Part shown: positions 34,211-47,034 of the stretch, one piece after another | How the letters are laid out: every line of letters begins with the position of its first letter | Numbering within the stretch: position 1 is the first letter of the stretch | Assembly (NCBI GenBank): GCA_023079485.1 | Contig: CM041108.1 | Coordinates: 6,601,321 to 6,665,320, forward strand | Length of the DNA stretch: 64,000 bases | Reading direction: 5' to 3' | From: Archilochus colubris | Taxonomy: Eukaryota > Chordata > Aves > Apodiformes > Trochilidae | Position numbers and translations under genes: made by a program | The notes under the pieces: model-generated | Seen by the model: the letters and a program-made list of their open reading frames with translations, nothing else | Told to the model about the DNA's origin: nothing | Database searches by the model: none

Positions 34211-37023
34211 TGTTGGAGGCACTACCTCAGCATGTGCCTTTTGCTTTGACTTTTGCAGGTGCCACAACCATCCTTGGAAACAAAGACACACATTTAGGAG
34301 CTGCTGGAGAAGGTGAGATGTTGGTGGGCTGGGTCAGCCGCGCATTTTACGTCAAGTGCTTAAACGTTTCCTTTTGTTTTTGCAGGCGCTGTGCGTGCCA
34401 CCTTTGGAACCGGATGAGCGTTGAAGTGGAGTTGGTAGCGAGGGGTTTGTGGGGCTGGTGACTTCTGATCAGCAGAACAGGAACTCTTTCTCTTGGCATT
34501 TCAGGTGCCCCAAGCAATGGTGGCAATGGCGTTCAACTCTGGAATGAGAAGGTGCGTGGTATACCACGGGGCTTCCTTGAGGAGGTGAGTGCAGCGGAAG
34601 TAGCGTGCGTTGGCTTAGGTGGGACTTGTGCCAGTGCTGTTTGTGATCTGTGGGTTGTTGTTTTTTCCTTTTCTGCGTATAGGGGATGAAGAGGAACCGT
34701 GCGACTGGAAATACATCCCAGTCAAACACTGTGGTTTTCATTACTGACCGTGGCTTTGTGCTGCTATCACTCTTGAAGATAAGTTGAGGGCCCAGGGGTG
34801 GGTGGGGAGGGGCTGAGCAGCGGAGTCAAGGTTGGGAATTGCAGGTGGTGTTTTGAAGTGAGTCTAGGGGAGAGGGCTGTCTGGGAGCAGCCCCCTTTGG
34901 GCGGGTGAAGGGAACCGGTTACTTTCCAGTGTGATTCCAGCATGGACAGGGCAGCTCCAGCCTTGGTGTGTGGGGTTGTGTGTTTTGTGTTGTCCATCTT
35001 TGTTGTCTTAGAGCTTTCTCAGGCCTTGATGGCCCTCTGTGTCCTCACAGAGCAAGTCCTTCATCTTGGGCATCATCCCTGGAAAGCCTTTCCTGATCAG
35101 CACGGTGCTAATCAGCAGCGTGTTATTCCGCACGATGAGTCTAAATTGCAGATCGGTCTCTTGACTTGGAAGTTTCTTGATGGTTGTCTTCCGCAATGTC
35201 ATCCTCAATTATGTTGTCAGCTGATTTCTGTCCATCCAGTTTCCCTGAGGGGGGCTCATTCCCCACATCCTTGCGTCCTCAGGTCTTGAAGGCGGCTTCT
35301 CGGGCATCGATTGGTTTGTTCCCTTGCTTTGCAGACGCATTGCTCTAGGTCTTATTGCCCAAAAGTCTTGGATTCCAGACTCCCTCATCTTGCTGCGAGT
35401 TTTATCTTGAGGTCAAGTCTGGTGACTCACATGGCTGTGTCTCGGGTTGGTCTGTGTGTGTGTTTGGCTTGGAGCTGCCCTGCCTGCTGTATAGGTTCAG
35501 GGGCCATGAGAAATGCCACAACCTGACCAACTTGGTGCTGAGCAGCTTCCCAGTGAGTTGCATAATCCTGTTTTTCAGATCCCACGTGTCAATGACCAGC
35601 AAGAAGCAGATGGAGGAGGCGAGGAGGCCGCCATCTGAAGGTTGGTCAGGGTGTGGAGTTGGTGGGAAGGTACCTCCTTTGGCTACCCAGCCACATTATG
35701 GTTTGTTGTCATTTTGAAGGCGGAAGCGGCGAACAAAGCGGGATACGGGCACTGGCGGTGGCTGTGGCAAGGCGAGCAAAGGCTGGTGGGCTGAAGGAGC
35801 AGTAATTTCTCAGGTGTTGCATTGTCTGTTGGTCATGAGCATGCCTTGTTGTTCGTGGGTTTTTTTCAGGTGCCCTCCTAACCTCATTTTGGCACCCCAA
35901 AGAGATGTCAGGCAGATGGGTGAGAGGCTGAGGTAAAGGAGCAGGAGATGAACATCACAGTGGCCTGGTTGTTGTTGGGGGCAATATCTCAGCGTGTGCG
36001 TTTTTGCTTTGACTTTTGCAGGTGTCACACGCAGTGCCAGGGTGACAAAGCCGTGTCTTGAGGAGCAGTTGGAGAAGGTGAGATGGCTATGGGCTGCGTC
36101 AGCCATGTATTAACGTCAGCTCTGTTAAACGTTTCCCTGATTTTTCAGGTGCTGTGCGTGCCACCTTTGGAACCAGATGAGCATTGAATGTGAGCTGGGG
36201 TGGTAGAGAGTGGGTTCATGGAACTGGTGAGAACTGATCAGCAGAACAGTAGCTCTTTCTCTTAGTCTTTTAGGTGCCCAAAGCAGTGGTGGCCGCAGCA
36301 TTCAACTCTGGATCGAGGAGGTGAGTGGGGCTCTTTTGAGGTGGTGGGTGTAGTATAAGTGGTTGTTGATGGCTGAAGTGCACCTTATTGGTGACACTGT
36401 TTCTGATTTTTTCCTTTTTTTCTGATTGCAGGTGATGAAGAGGAACATGCCCGTCAGACAGCGTGGTGTTTTGCTGGACAAAGATCCAAAACCATCATCC
36501 CTCAGATAAGTTGAGGGACTGAAGTGCTGAGGTTGGCAGTTGTTGCAGAGGGGATGTTGCAACAGCTGGTGTGGGCTGCTGTTGATTGGGGCAATATCTC
36601 CGCATGTGTCTTTTGCTTTGACTTTTGCAGGTGGCACGCACTGCCTCGGAGGTACAAAGCCATGCGCAGAGGAGCAGTTGAAGAAGGTGAGATGGTTGTG
36701 GGCCACTTCAGCCAGGTGTTTAATGTCAATTCAGTTAAGTGTTTCCCTTTGTTTGTTTGTTATCCTTTTGAAGGTGAGAGAAGCCAGTGAAGCAGAATGT
36801 CTGTTCCGGAGGTGGCTCTGGCAGGGTGAGCAAAGGCTGGTGTGCTGAAGGAGCAGTTATTTCTCAAGTGTTTTATTGCCATTGAAGGCATTGGCATCCC
36901 CTGTTTTTTGTGTTTTCCAGGTGTGCTCCGAACCTACTTTTGGCACCCCACAAGGATGGCAGGCAGGTGGGTGAGAGGCCGAGATAAAGGAGCAGGAGGT
37001 GGACATCACAGTGGGCTGCTTGT
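34211..37023 (+). repeat. 2,813-bp tandem duplicate, copy 2
   Basis: Direct tandem copy of the preceding segment. Differences are single bases, for example gcgaacaaagc at 35720 against gcgagcaaagc at 32907. The part 33950-35365 is present a third time at 41415-42830 (offset 7,464). Confidence 0.85.
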
Positions 37024-39460
37024 TGTTGGAGGCACTACCTCAGCATGTGCCTTTTGCTTTGACTTTTGCAGGTGCCACAACCATCCTTGGAGGGACAAAG
37101 ACAGACATTTAGGAGCGGTTGGAGAAGGTGAGATGGTGGTGGGCTGGGTCAGCCGTGTATTTTACGTCAAGTCACTTAAAGGTTTCAGTTTGTTTTTGCA
37201 GGCGCTGTGCGTGCCACCTTTGGAACCGGATCGGCGTTGAAGTTGAGCTGAGTTGGTGGCGAGGGGTTCATGGGGCTGGTGACTTCTGATCAGCAGAACA
37301 GGAACTCTTTCTCTTGGCGTTTCAGGTGGCCCAAGCAATGGTGGCAATGGCGTTCAACTCTGGAACGAGAAGGTGCGTGGTATACCACGGGGCTTCCTTG
37401 TGGAGGTGAGTGCAGCGGAAGTAGCTTGCGTTGGCTTAGGTGGGACTTGTGCCAGCGCTCTTTGTGATCTGTGGGTTGTTGTTTTTTCCTTTTTTACGTA
37501 TAGGGGATGAAGAGGAACCGTGCGACTGGAAATACATCCCAGTCAGACACTGTGGTTTTCATTACTGACCGTGGCTTTGTGCTGCTGTCACTCTTGAAGA
37601 TAAGTTGAGGGCCCAGGGGTGGGTGGGGAGGGGCTGAGCAGCGGAGTTGAGGTTGGGAACTGCAGGTGGTGTTTTGAAGTGAGTGTAGGGGAGAGGGCTG
37701 TCTGGGAGCGGCCCCCTTTGGGTGGGTGAAGGGAACAGGTTACTTTTCCAGTGTGATTCCAGCATGGGCAGGGCAGCTCCAGCCTGGGTGTGTGGGGTTG
37801 TGTGTTTTGTGTTGTCCGTCTTTGTTGTCTTAGAGCTTCCTCAGGACTTGATGGTCCTCTGTGTCCTCACAGAGCAAGTCCTGCATCTTGGGCATCATCC
37901 CTGGAAAGCCTTTCCTGATCAGCACGATGCTAATCAGCAGCATCTTCTGTATGACAAGTCAAAATTACAGATCAGTCTCTTGACTTGGAAGTTTCTTGAT
38001 GATTGTCTTTGGCAATGTCATTCTTAATTGCATTGTCATCTGATCTCTGCCCATCCAGTTTCCCTGAGGGGGACTCATTCCCCGCATCCTTGCATCCTCA
38101 GGTCTTGAAGGCGGCTTCTCGGGCATCCGTTGCTTCATTCCTTCGCTTTGCAGACGCATCGCTGTAGGTCTTATTGCCCAAAAGTCTTGGATTCCAGACT
38201 CCCTCATCTTGCTGCGAGTTTTATCTTGAGTTCAAGTCTTGTGACTCACATGGCGGTGTCTTGGGTCAGTCTGTGCATGTGAGTGTTTGGCTTGGAGCTG
38301 CCCTGCCTGCTGTGTAGGATCAGGGGCCATGAGAAGTGCCACAACCTGACCGACTTGGTGCTGAGGAGCTTTCCAGTGATTTGCATAATCCTGTTTTTCA
38401 GATCCCACGTGTCAGTGACCAGCAAGAAACAGGTGGAGGAGGAGTGGAGGCCGCCATCTGAAGGTTGGTCAGGGTGTGGAGTTGGTGGGAAGGTGCCTCC
38501 CTTGGCTACCTGACCACATTGCGATTTATTGTCATTTTGAAGGCAGAAGCAGCAAGCAAAGCGGGATACAGGCACCGGAGGTGGCTGTGGCAAGGTGAGC
38601 AAAGGCTGGTGGGCTGAAGGAGCTGTAATTTCTCAGGTGTTGTATTATTGGTTGGTCATGAGCATGCCTTGTTGTTTGTGGTTTTTTTCAGGTGCCCTCC
38701 TAACCTCATTTTGGCACCCCAAAGAGATGGCAGGCAGATGGGTGAGAGGCTGAGGCAAAGGAGGAGGAGGTGGACATCGCTGTGGGCTGGTTTGTGTTGG
38801 GGGCAATATCTCAGCGTGTGCCTTTTTGCTTTGATTTTTGCAGGTGTCACACAGTGCCGGAGTGACAAAGCCGTGTCTTGAGGAGCAGTTAGAGAAGGTG
38901 AGATGGCTGTGGGCTGGGTCAGCCGTGTATTAACGTCAACTCTGTTAAACGGTTCCCTTATTTTTCAGGTGCTGTGTGTGCCACCTTTGGAACCAGATGA
39001 GCATTGAAGGTGAGCTGTGGTGGTAGAGAGTGGGTTCATGGAGCTGGTGACTACTGATCAGCAGAACAGTAAACTCTTTCTCTTGGTCTTTTAGGTGCCC
39101 AAAGCAGTGGTGGCCACAGCATTCAACTTTGGATCATGGAGATGAGTGGAACTGGGTGTGGCTCTGTTGAGGTGGTGGGTGTAGTATAAGTGGTTGTTGA
39201 TGGCTGAAGTGCACCTTATTGGTGACACTGTTTCTGATTTTTTCCTTTTTGTCTGATTGCAGGTGATGAAGAGGAACATGCCCGTCAGACAGCGTGGTGT
39301 TTTGCTGGACAAAGATCCAAAACCATCATCCCTCAGATAAGTTGAGGGACTGAAGTGCTGAGGTTGGCAGTTGTTGCAGAGGGGATGTTGCAACAGCTGG
39401 TGTGGGCTGCTGTTGATTGGGGCAATATCTCCGCATGTGTCTTTTGCTTTGACTTTTGCA
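37024..39460 (+). repeat. Diverged cassette of the same family
   Basis: Block order F, Y (38402-38463), Z (38543-38594), A (38692-38754), B (38844-38897), C (38969-39009), D (39095) and E (39263) is complete. Two donors are altered: A ends with gcaaag (a GC donor) where relatives have gtaaag, and D ends with atgagt where relatives have gtgagt. Block B lacks two bases relative to its relatives, which shifts its frame. Confidence 0.75.
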
Positions 39461-41091
39461 GGTACCACACAAAGCCACGTGCAGAGGAGCGGTCGGAGAA
39501 GGTGAGATGGTTGCAGGCTGCCTCATCCAGAGATTTTACGTCAACTCGGTTAAGTGTTTCCCTTTGTTCTTGCAGGCGCTGCGTGTGCCATCTTTGGAGT
39601 CAGAGCAGCAGTGGAGCTGAGATGGGATGGTAACGAGGAGGCTCAATCTCACAAGCAGAGCAGTAATTTTGTGCCTTCTGGTATTGCAGGTGCCAGAAGC
39701 GATGGTGGCAATAACGTGTGGAAGGAGGAGGTGTGCAGGGCAAGCTGGGGGTTATGAGGAGCTTGTGGAAGAGGTTGTTTTTTAGCTGACGTCCTATTTC
39801 TGGTGGCACTGCCATTTGTTATTGCAGATGACGGGGAGGAACTTGGTGGTTTTTGGAAGATCCCCGTCAACAGCTGTGGGTTACTTTTCTGGCTGGTGCT
39901 TCAAAGTCCCAGCTGTTTAAGAGGTAAGAGAAAGGGAGGATGGTTTGGGAGGGTCTGTGTAGGGGGGCCAAGGTTAGGAATTGAAGTGTTGGGTTTTAAA
40001 GTCACTCTAGGAGAGCAGGCTGTCCAGAAGGTGGTGCATTTTTGGTGGTTGATGGGATCCTGTCCCTCCCTGGCATGATGCTAGCAAGTTCCAGAACTTG
40101 AATGAGCATTGAAGGTGACGTGGTAGTGCAGGGCTCATGGACCTGGTGTCTTCTCTCAAGCACAACAATAGTTTTGTGCCTTTTAGGTGTCCTGAATGAC
40201 GATGCCTTCAGTGTCCACCTCTGGAAAGCGTGGGTGAGTGGGACCCTGCAGGGCTCTTCTGTGAAGCTGGGTCATTTGGAAGAGAATGGGGCTGGCTGAT
40301 GTTGGACTTATTGCTGAATATTCTGATAGGTGTTTGGTGTTGTGGTTATGTGTGTGGGGATTTTCGGTTTGTTTGTTTTTTTTGTTTAATTTTGTGGTGT
40401 GATGCTTGATTTTTTTTAAAATTAACCAGGTGGCAAAGGAGAACCTTGCAAGTTGAGAATTATCCTGGGCCGCTCCTGGTTTTTTTCCTGGCTAACCATG
40501 GCTTTGGAGTGGCAGTCCTCTGAAAGATAAGTTGAGGGCCCAGAGGTGGGTGTAGAGGGGTCAAGGCTGGTGGGAGTTGTGGAAAGGGTTTTGAAGTTAG
40601 TGTAGAGGAGAAGGCCATCTGGGAGCAGCCTCCTTTGGTCAGGTGAAGGAAGCGGGTTAATTTCTGATGCGATGCCAGTGTGGGCAGGGCAGCTCCAGCT
40701 TCGGTGTGTGGTGGTGTGTAGTTTGTGTTGTATGTCTTTTGCCTTAGAGCTTCCTCGGGCCTTGATGTCCTCTCGGAGCAGGTCCCACATCTTGGGCATC
40801 ATCCCTGGCAGGCCTTTACTCATCTGCATGGTCCTAGTCAGCAGCATCTTCTTCTTGTGTGACAAGTTTGAAGTGTAGATAGGTCTTTCATCTGGGAAGC
40901 TTCCTAATGGTCATCTTCTGAAGCATCATCGCCAATTGCATCAGCATCATCTCTGGCCATGGATTTTCCCAGAGTGGGACTTTGTTTCCCACATTCTTGC
41001 ATTCCCAGGTCTTGAAGCCCGGATTCTTTGGCATCCCTTGACTCAGCCCCTCATTTTGCCGTTTCATTGCCGTAGGTCTTCTTGCCAAACA
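39461..41091 (+). repeat. Near-identical block R1, second copy
   Basis: Offset +10,556 bp from 28905-30535. The largest difference is a short altered patch near 39860 (ccccgtcaacagc). It is followed by a Y block at about 41286 whose phase-2 frame is open (CVTRRYMKELEERRAPSK). Confidence 0.8.
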
Positions 41092-41414
41092 GTCTTGGAT
41101 CCCTCAGATATTCTTTTTGCTTGGTGTTCTCTTGAGATCAAGTCTCATGATTTGCAGGGCTGTGTCTTGAATTGGTCTGAGTATTTGGCTTGGAGCTGCT
41201 CTTCCCAGAGTTTGCTGGAAGAGCCATAACTGAATAGTTCATCTGTTGGGCAGGGTTCCAGTGACTTGTTTATCACTTTTTTTCAGATCCTGTGTGACAA
41301 GAAGGTACATGAAAGAGCTGGAGGAGAGAAGAGCACCATCCAAAGGCTAGTTAGCTTTGGTGTTGGAGTGAAGGTCCCTCTCCTGGCTACCTGACCACAT
41401 TATGGTTTGTTTGT

Positions 41415-42830
41415 CCTTTTGAAGGTGAGAGAAGCCAGCGAAGCAGAATATCTGTTCCGGAGGTGGCTCTGGCAGGGTGAGCAAAGGCTGGTGTGCTGAA
41501 GGAGCAGTTATTTCTCAAGTGTTTTATTGCCATTGAAGGCATTGGCATCCCCTGTTTTTTGTGTTTTCCAGGTGTGCTCCGAACCTACTTTTGGCACCCC
41601 ACAAGGATGGCAGGCAGGTGGGTGAGAGGCCGAGATAAAGGAGCAGGAGGTGGACATCACAGTGGGCTGCTTGTTGTTGGAGGCACTACCTCAGCATGTG
41701 CCTTTTGCTTTGACTTTTGCAGGTGCCACAACCATCCTTGGAAACAAAGACACACATTTAGGAGCTGCTGGAGAAGGTGAGATGTTGGTGGGCTGGGTCA
41801 GCCGCGCATTTTACGTCAAGTGCTTAAACGTTTCCTTTTGTTTTTGCAGGCGCTGTGCGTGCCACCTTTGGAACCGGATGAGCGTTGAAGTGGAGTTGGT
41901 AGCGAGGGGTTTGTGGGGCTGGTGACTTCTGATCAGCAGAACAGGAACTCTTTCTCTTGGCATTTCAGGTGCCCCAAGCAATGGTGGCAATGGCGTTCAA
42001 CTCTGGAATGAGAAGGTGCGTGGTATACCACGGGGCTTCCTTGAGGAGGTGAGTGCAGCGGAAGTAGCGTGCGTTGGCTTAGGTGGGACTTGTGCCAGTG
42101 CTGTTTGTGATCTGTGGGTTGTTGTTTTTTCCTTTTCTGCGTATAGGGGATGAAGAGGAACCGTGCGACTGGAAATACATCCCAGTCAAACACTGTGGTT
42201 TTCATTACTGACCGTGGCTTTGTGCTGCTATCACTCTTGAAGATAAGTTGAGGGCCCAGGGGTGGGTGGGGAGGGGCTGAGCAGCAGAGTCAAGGTTGGG
42301 AATTGCAGGTGGTGTTTTGAAGTGAGTCTAGGGGAGAGGGCTGTCTGGGAGCAGCCCCCTTTGGGCGGGTGAAGGGAACCGGTTACTTTCCAGTGTGATT
42401 CCAGCATGGACAGGGCAGCTCCAGCCTTGGTGTGTGGGGTTGTGTGTTTTATGTTGTCCATCTTTGTTGTCTTAGAGCTTTCTCAGGCCTTGATGGCCCT
42501 CTGTGTCCTCACAGAGCAAGTCCTTCATCTTGGGCATCATCCCTGGAAAGCCTTTCCTGATCAGCACGGTGCTAATCAGCAGCGTGTTATTCCGCACGAT
42601 GAGTCTAAATTGCAGATCGGTCTCTTGACTTGGAAGTTTCTTGATGGTTGTCTTCCGCAATGTCATCCTCAATTATGTTGTCAGCTGATTTCTGTCCATC
42701 CAGTTTCCCTGAGGGGGACTCATTCCCCGCATCCTTGCGTCCTCAGGTCTTGAAGGCGGCTTCTCGGGCATCGATTGGTTTGTTCCCTTGCTTTGCAGAC
42801 GCATTGCTCTAGGTCTTATTGCCCAAAAGA
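41415..42830 (+). repeat. Third copy of the 33950-35365 segment (offset 7,464 bp)
   Basis: Z (41425), A, B, C, D, E (42147) and an F block with its hairpin (42557-42579) repeat the earlier segment with very few changes. Similarity stops abruptly near 42835, where non-family sequence begins (gtccctcaaagggcaag). Confidence 0.8.
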
Positions 42831-43559
42831 CTTGGATTCCGGAGTCCCTCAAAGGGCAAGTGATATTGAACGTCATCCCCACGGTGTGGAACACATTTAG
42901 TCATCATCATCATAGTGCCATCTGGATCCTTCTTTTCTTGCATCTTGCAGATTTCTCGATGGGCATCTTTTGTAATCTTCTTTATGAATGAATGAGCATC
43001 TCTGGTCATAAGTTTTCCACATTTGCAACCTTGTCTCTGCATCCTTAGGTCTTGATGCTAGTCTTCTTGCACATCTGCTATGTTATTTTGAAGAGTAATT
43101 ATTGTAACAAGCAGTGTTCTATTACACTTGATGTCACCATTGGGCCTTCTTCCCTCACCCTTGCATCCCTGTAGATCTTCTTGGCCAACTTCTTCGAGCC
43201 CAGAGTAACTTCTTGTTGAGAGTTTTCTCTTAATGTTGAATCTTGTATTTTGCAGTGGTGTGTCTTGGGCTGGTCTGTGTTTGTTTGGTCTGGAGCTGCT
43301 CTGCCAAGAGTGTAGAGTTGGGGATATTGAAGAGCCATAAGGGTCTCTGTTGATGTTTGTGTGCCTTGAGTTTTTAGGCCGCAATTTTACACTGGTCTTA
43401 GGTTGAGCAGCCATAGTCAGGCTGGGTAGGCAGTTGCTTTGATGGTGTTTGAAGGTGATGGGACCCTCATGAGAGGGTTTTTCCTGTGCAGTGCATGAGA
43501 TTGACCTTCTCAGTGGTTAACGGTTGTATGCGTACAGCTTAAAGTTTTGGGGCTGTGTT

Positions 43560-44400
43560 TATTAATGGCTTGAGGGTAGTAGTACTCTAGATGGGGTTCC
43601 TAACTAGGATTGAGATGTCTGGGATTGTCTGTCCATTGTTCAGCATTCCAGTGACTTGTGTAATACTTTCTTTCAGATGCAAAGGACAAATATGCGCTTG
43701 TAAGAAGAAACGAGGGAGCAGAGAGCGGTCAGGTCAGTCAGTGTGTAGTGTTGGAGAGGTTGTGCTTCTGGTAGCTACCTGATTATAGTGTGTGTTTAAC
43801 TCATTTTGAAGGTAGAATCAGTAAGCAAAGTGGGACAGTGACTGAAGGTGATTGGGGTGAAGTGAGTGATGACTAGTGCGACCAAAGAGCAGTTATTTTT
43901 CAGGTGTGTGTTGTTGAAGTTAGAAGCCTCAGTTGATGTTTATATGTTCTATTGTAGCCACCATGTGATAATAAGAAAATTGCAGAGGCTGTATATGCAA
44001 ATTGCCAAGGTAAAGGAGTAAGAGATGGGAGTTGTTGCAGGCAAGGGTGCTGTTTGAGGCAGCATCTTGGTACGTTCCTTTTGTTTTTTGCAAATATTGT
44101 AAGCAGGCTCACTGGGACAAAGCTGCTGACTATAGCAAGTAGTCCAAGGTAAGGTCAGTGTCAAAGAGCAGAGAATAATGTGGCTACTCAGTGAAGCTGT
44201 TACTTTTTTGCATGAACTTTGTAGGCCACTTTTGGGTCTGGATGAGCATTTGAGGTGAGCTGGGGTAGTAGTGAGGATGAACATGGAGCTGGTGACTTCC
44301 TTCAAGTATAACAGTCCTTTTGTCTCTTAGTGTAGCTTGGGTTCCACAATGAGAGATGCAGTATCTGGCATTGAATGGGTACAGAGCAGGTGAGGGGAAG
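43560..44400 (+). repeat. Degraded, isolated cassette
   Basis: Recognisable but strongly diverged Y (43678, after tttctttcag), Z (43812), A (about 43958, ending gccaag then gtaaagg) and C (about 44224, ending gcatttgag then gtgagc) keep their order and spacing. The C copy ends catttgag where the amplified copies read cattgaag, which helps to infer the older form. It is probably an ancestral remnant outside recent homogenisation. Confidence 0.55.
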
Positions 44401-44412
44401 CCCAGGGTGCTA

Positions 44413-44575
44413 ATCACAGAATTACCTCTATTAGATAAGACCTTCAAGGTCATAGAGTCCAACCATTAACCTAACACTGACAAGAATTTAAGCCATATCC
44501 CTAAGTGCTATTTCTGTATGTCTTGAGGCTTGTCTTTAGGGATCATGAGTACTTCAAGGGATGGTGAAGGAGGTT
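44413..44575 (-). mobile_element. CR1 LINE 3'-end fragment
   Basis: The sequence from atcacagaat through gaccttcaaggtcatagagtcc and ccattaacctaacactgac to tcaagggatggtga follows the reverse complement of the avian CR1 3' region, diverged and 5' truncated. CR1 is the dominant bird and reptile LINE. Confidence 0.75.
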
Positions 44576-45345
44576 GTTGCAGAAGAGGTCTGTCAACCCA
44601 TAGGATTCTTCTGGATGCTTCCTGCTGGTACTCTGCTTTGTGGAAGATGAAGTCGAGCCTGGTGATTGCAGAAATATACCAGTTACCTGATGTGCCCTTT
44701 CTTGAGGAAGGAATCTGATCACTGGCCTGCTGCAAGCTAAGCTGGAAGACCAGGAACAACTGACCTTCAGCATGAATATTGATATAAGATGGGAAGAGAG
44801 AGTCCAAACCAGAAATGCCTCTCATTCAAAGATGTTGCATTTTGGAAACTCCCCGTCAGAGCAGATCCCCAGAGTGTGTGGAAATCACCAGCAACAAGAC
44901 TCTTTCCTCCTTCAAAAAAAGGAGAAAGTAAATCTCAAGATGGAAGCACAGCACATCTTTCTCAAGTTGATGGTGTTTCTGGTTTTGTGTTTCTCAGCTG
45001 CAGCAGCTGAGATGATGATGAAAATGCATTCCTCTGCACATTTTGGTACATCCAGATGTATTAACAAATCAGAGTCCTTTTTGGTAACCTTATATACTGC
45101 AGCACTGGGGATTTGTTTGACTCCTGCAGTTTTACCCTCCTTTCTCTCCATCATCCTTCAAAAATTAAAGCCAAAGAGTTATCACAGATTTTTTTGTATC
45201 ATAACTGTAACAAAAACTTACAGTTGTATAAAGTACAAACTGCATTGTTTAGATGGTAACCATAATGCTTTTGATCTCATTACCTAGTTTAGTTAATTAT
45301 CTATTCTAAATCTTTGCACAGAGTGAGGCAGCACAGCCTCAGACT
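44576..45345. other. Interval without recognised gene
   Basis: AT-rich single-copy looking sequence between the CR1 fragment and the LTR. The plus-strand frame from 44772 (171 codons) has no supporting features. Nothing else is seen. Confidence 0.4.
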
Positions 45346-45714
45346 GTCAGCACCAAACAGTTGCTGATAATTTCAACATAAGCCTTGGGCTACGTGCAAG
45401 GACAATGCTGCTTGAAGCAACTTTTGTAACCGCAAGGAACAGTACGTTAGAACACTCGAAGGTTAAGGAGTAAGCGAGACGATTAGATTAAGGGACTCGG
45501 CACGATTGCAACATCTACAAAGAAGCTCGAATGTGTGAAAGATAAGCTTTGTTAGTTAATTGTTGCTAAATGCTTTGTAGCCAATCAAGTTAAAACGTGT
45601 GTAACGAGATGTAGAAATCACCAATCAGCAATACGTATACGTGGCATTAGCTCTTAGATTAGTGTATAAATATCGCCTTCTGATTCAATAAAGTCGGACA
45701 ATTTGCTTGCATCA
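45346..45714 (+). mobile_element. Endogenous retrovirus LTR with following primer-binding-like site
   Basis: A TATA box (gtataaatatcg, about 45663) and aataaa (about 45687-45692) lie close together near the 3' edge, as in short-R avian LTRs. The right end is placed at catca, after which tgggtccccgtcttgg (from 45718) resembles a tRNA primer-binding site. The left end is uncertain; tgtcagcacc at 45346 is a guess. No target duplication was found. Confidence 0.5.
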
Positions 45715-46709
45715 AACTGGGTCCCCGTCTTGGACTGCGACAGAGAGACAGCTGGATGCTGCAGGTATCTTATGCTGGTGTTTTGCTGGCGTGCTCTGAA
45801 GTAGTATGTTTCTGTCTCCCTCTAAATGGGATATTTCCCTGGTGGTTTGGTAGCATCTCCTTTGGGTAGCTCTCCGTCCCGGTTGTGTAACACACAAAAA
45901 ATTCCTGGTCAAATTATCCCCGTGTTTGAGATAGAAAATGTAATGGTATCAGTTAACAGTTGTACAAATTACATGAATGCAGAAAGGAAGATAAATAGTT
46001 GTCTATAGAAGTATTTAAATAGGATATGCGTCAACATGTGGACACCTCTTGAGCAGAGGGTGAATTTATTTTTTTTCTTTCAGGAGTCATTTTTTCCTTT
46101 CATGTGTGCTGTCTAAGCAGGATGCAGGGCCACTACTGCTGGAGTGTGTGTGTAGGTGTGTCTTCTGGTACAAGTACAGGCACCATACAGGGTTCTCTAC
46201 CCCAGCAGTGGAATAAAGAAGGATGGAAGCTTTTCTGCCCCCCAGCAAGAGTGTTACTTTGATGTTACGAATATAATGATAAATCCTGCCCAATAGTCTT
46301 CATCCACGTGTTTTAAGCACTGGAGTTACAGTGGGGAGGGGTAAAAGGCTGTGAGGCTTTCTGCGGTAGAGGTGAGGGGGGAGTGTGGAACCAGGAGGGA
46401 TGGGTGACATTTTGCTCCAGGGAGTATGTGTGAGTGTATCAAAGCTGATCTATAGGTCAAAGCAGATATTACATGTGTAAATGAGTATTTAAATGCTTGC
46501 TGGCTTTCTGCCAGATACCAGTCCTCCAGCAACTGGAAACAGCCTGTGAAGCCACCAAACATTCTCTCTTTTGGACCTTTAGAAACCAGATGTCCCCCAT
46601 TACTCAGGTGAACTCTGTTCTTTTTTGTCCTCCTGTAACTAGAAGCAGCCAGGCAGTCAGCTGCTCTGTTCTCTCTTTTGGTCCTCCACCATCAAGGTAA
46701 GGTGGGGCT

Positions 46710-46916
46710 TAATGGAGAAGAGGTAACGAGGAAATTCTGATTGGACGTAAGTTCATTTTTCACCATGTGGACAGTAAAAGCTTGGAATGGTGTCCCAGGA
46801 GAAGTGGTAGATTTTCCCCCCGTTGTAGAAAGTGTTAAGACATAGAATCCATAGTATTAGGTAGAGATGCTCTTTCAGGGCCCCTTCCAATATGACTGAT
46901 TAAATGAATCTATGAA
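46710..46916 (+). mobile_element. CR1 LINE 3'-end fragment
   Basis: gcttggaatggtgtcccagg, followed by agtgttaagacatagaatcc, cagggccccttccaa and the terminal gaatctatgaa, follows the 3' end of a CR1 element in sense orientation, diverged and 5' truncated. Confidence 0.75.
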
Positions 46917-47034
46917 GTAAGAGAGAAAATTGAGAGGTTTTGGCAAAGATCAGAGGATCTCCCAAATGGTGTGTTTCCACACGCAGGGGCCATTGGGGGT
47001 TCCTGGGGCCAAGGGGAATTCCAAATTTTTAACT

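Larger units (their letters stand above)
27840..43400 (+). repeat. Upper array: tandem exon cassettes (blocks Y, Z, A, B, C, D, E and F)
   Basis: This region is a mosaic of recurring plus-strand blocks. Exon-like blocks are Y (about 62 bp, starts atcccac), Z (about 52 bp, starts gcggaagc or gtgagaga), A (50-63 bp, gtgccctcc), B (54-56 bp, ends gagaag), C (about 41 bp, gctgtgcgtgcc), D (47 bp, gtgcccaaagc) and E (80-110 bp, gatgaagagg). Most are flanked by a pyrimidine tract plus CAG or TAG and by gtgag or gtaag. An F block of about 0.8 kb follows E. Block starts: Y at 32764, 35577 and 38402; Z at 31238, 32907, 33961, 35720, 36774, 38543 and 41425; E at 29272, 29874, 31870, 33619, 34683, 36432, 37504, 39263, 39828, 40430 and 42147. 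I cannot say whether the array is a working gene family, a long non-coding locus or decaying copies. No known family is recognised. Confidence 0.85.
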
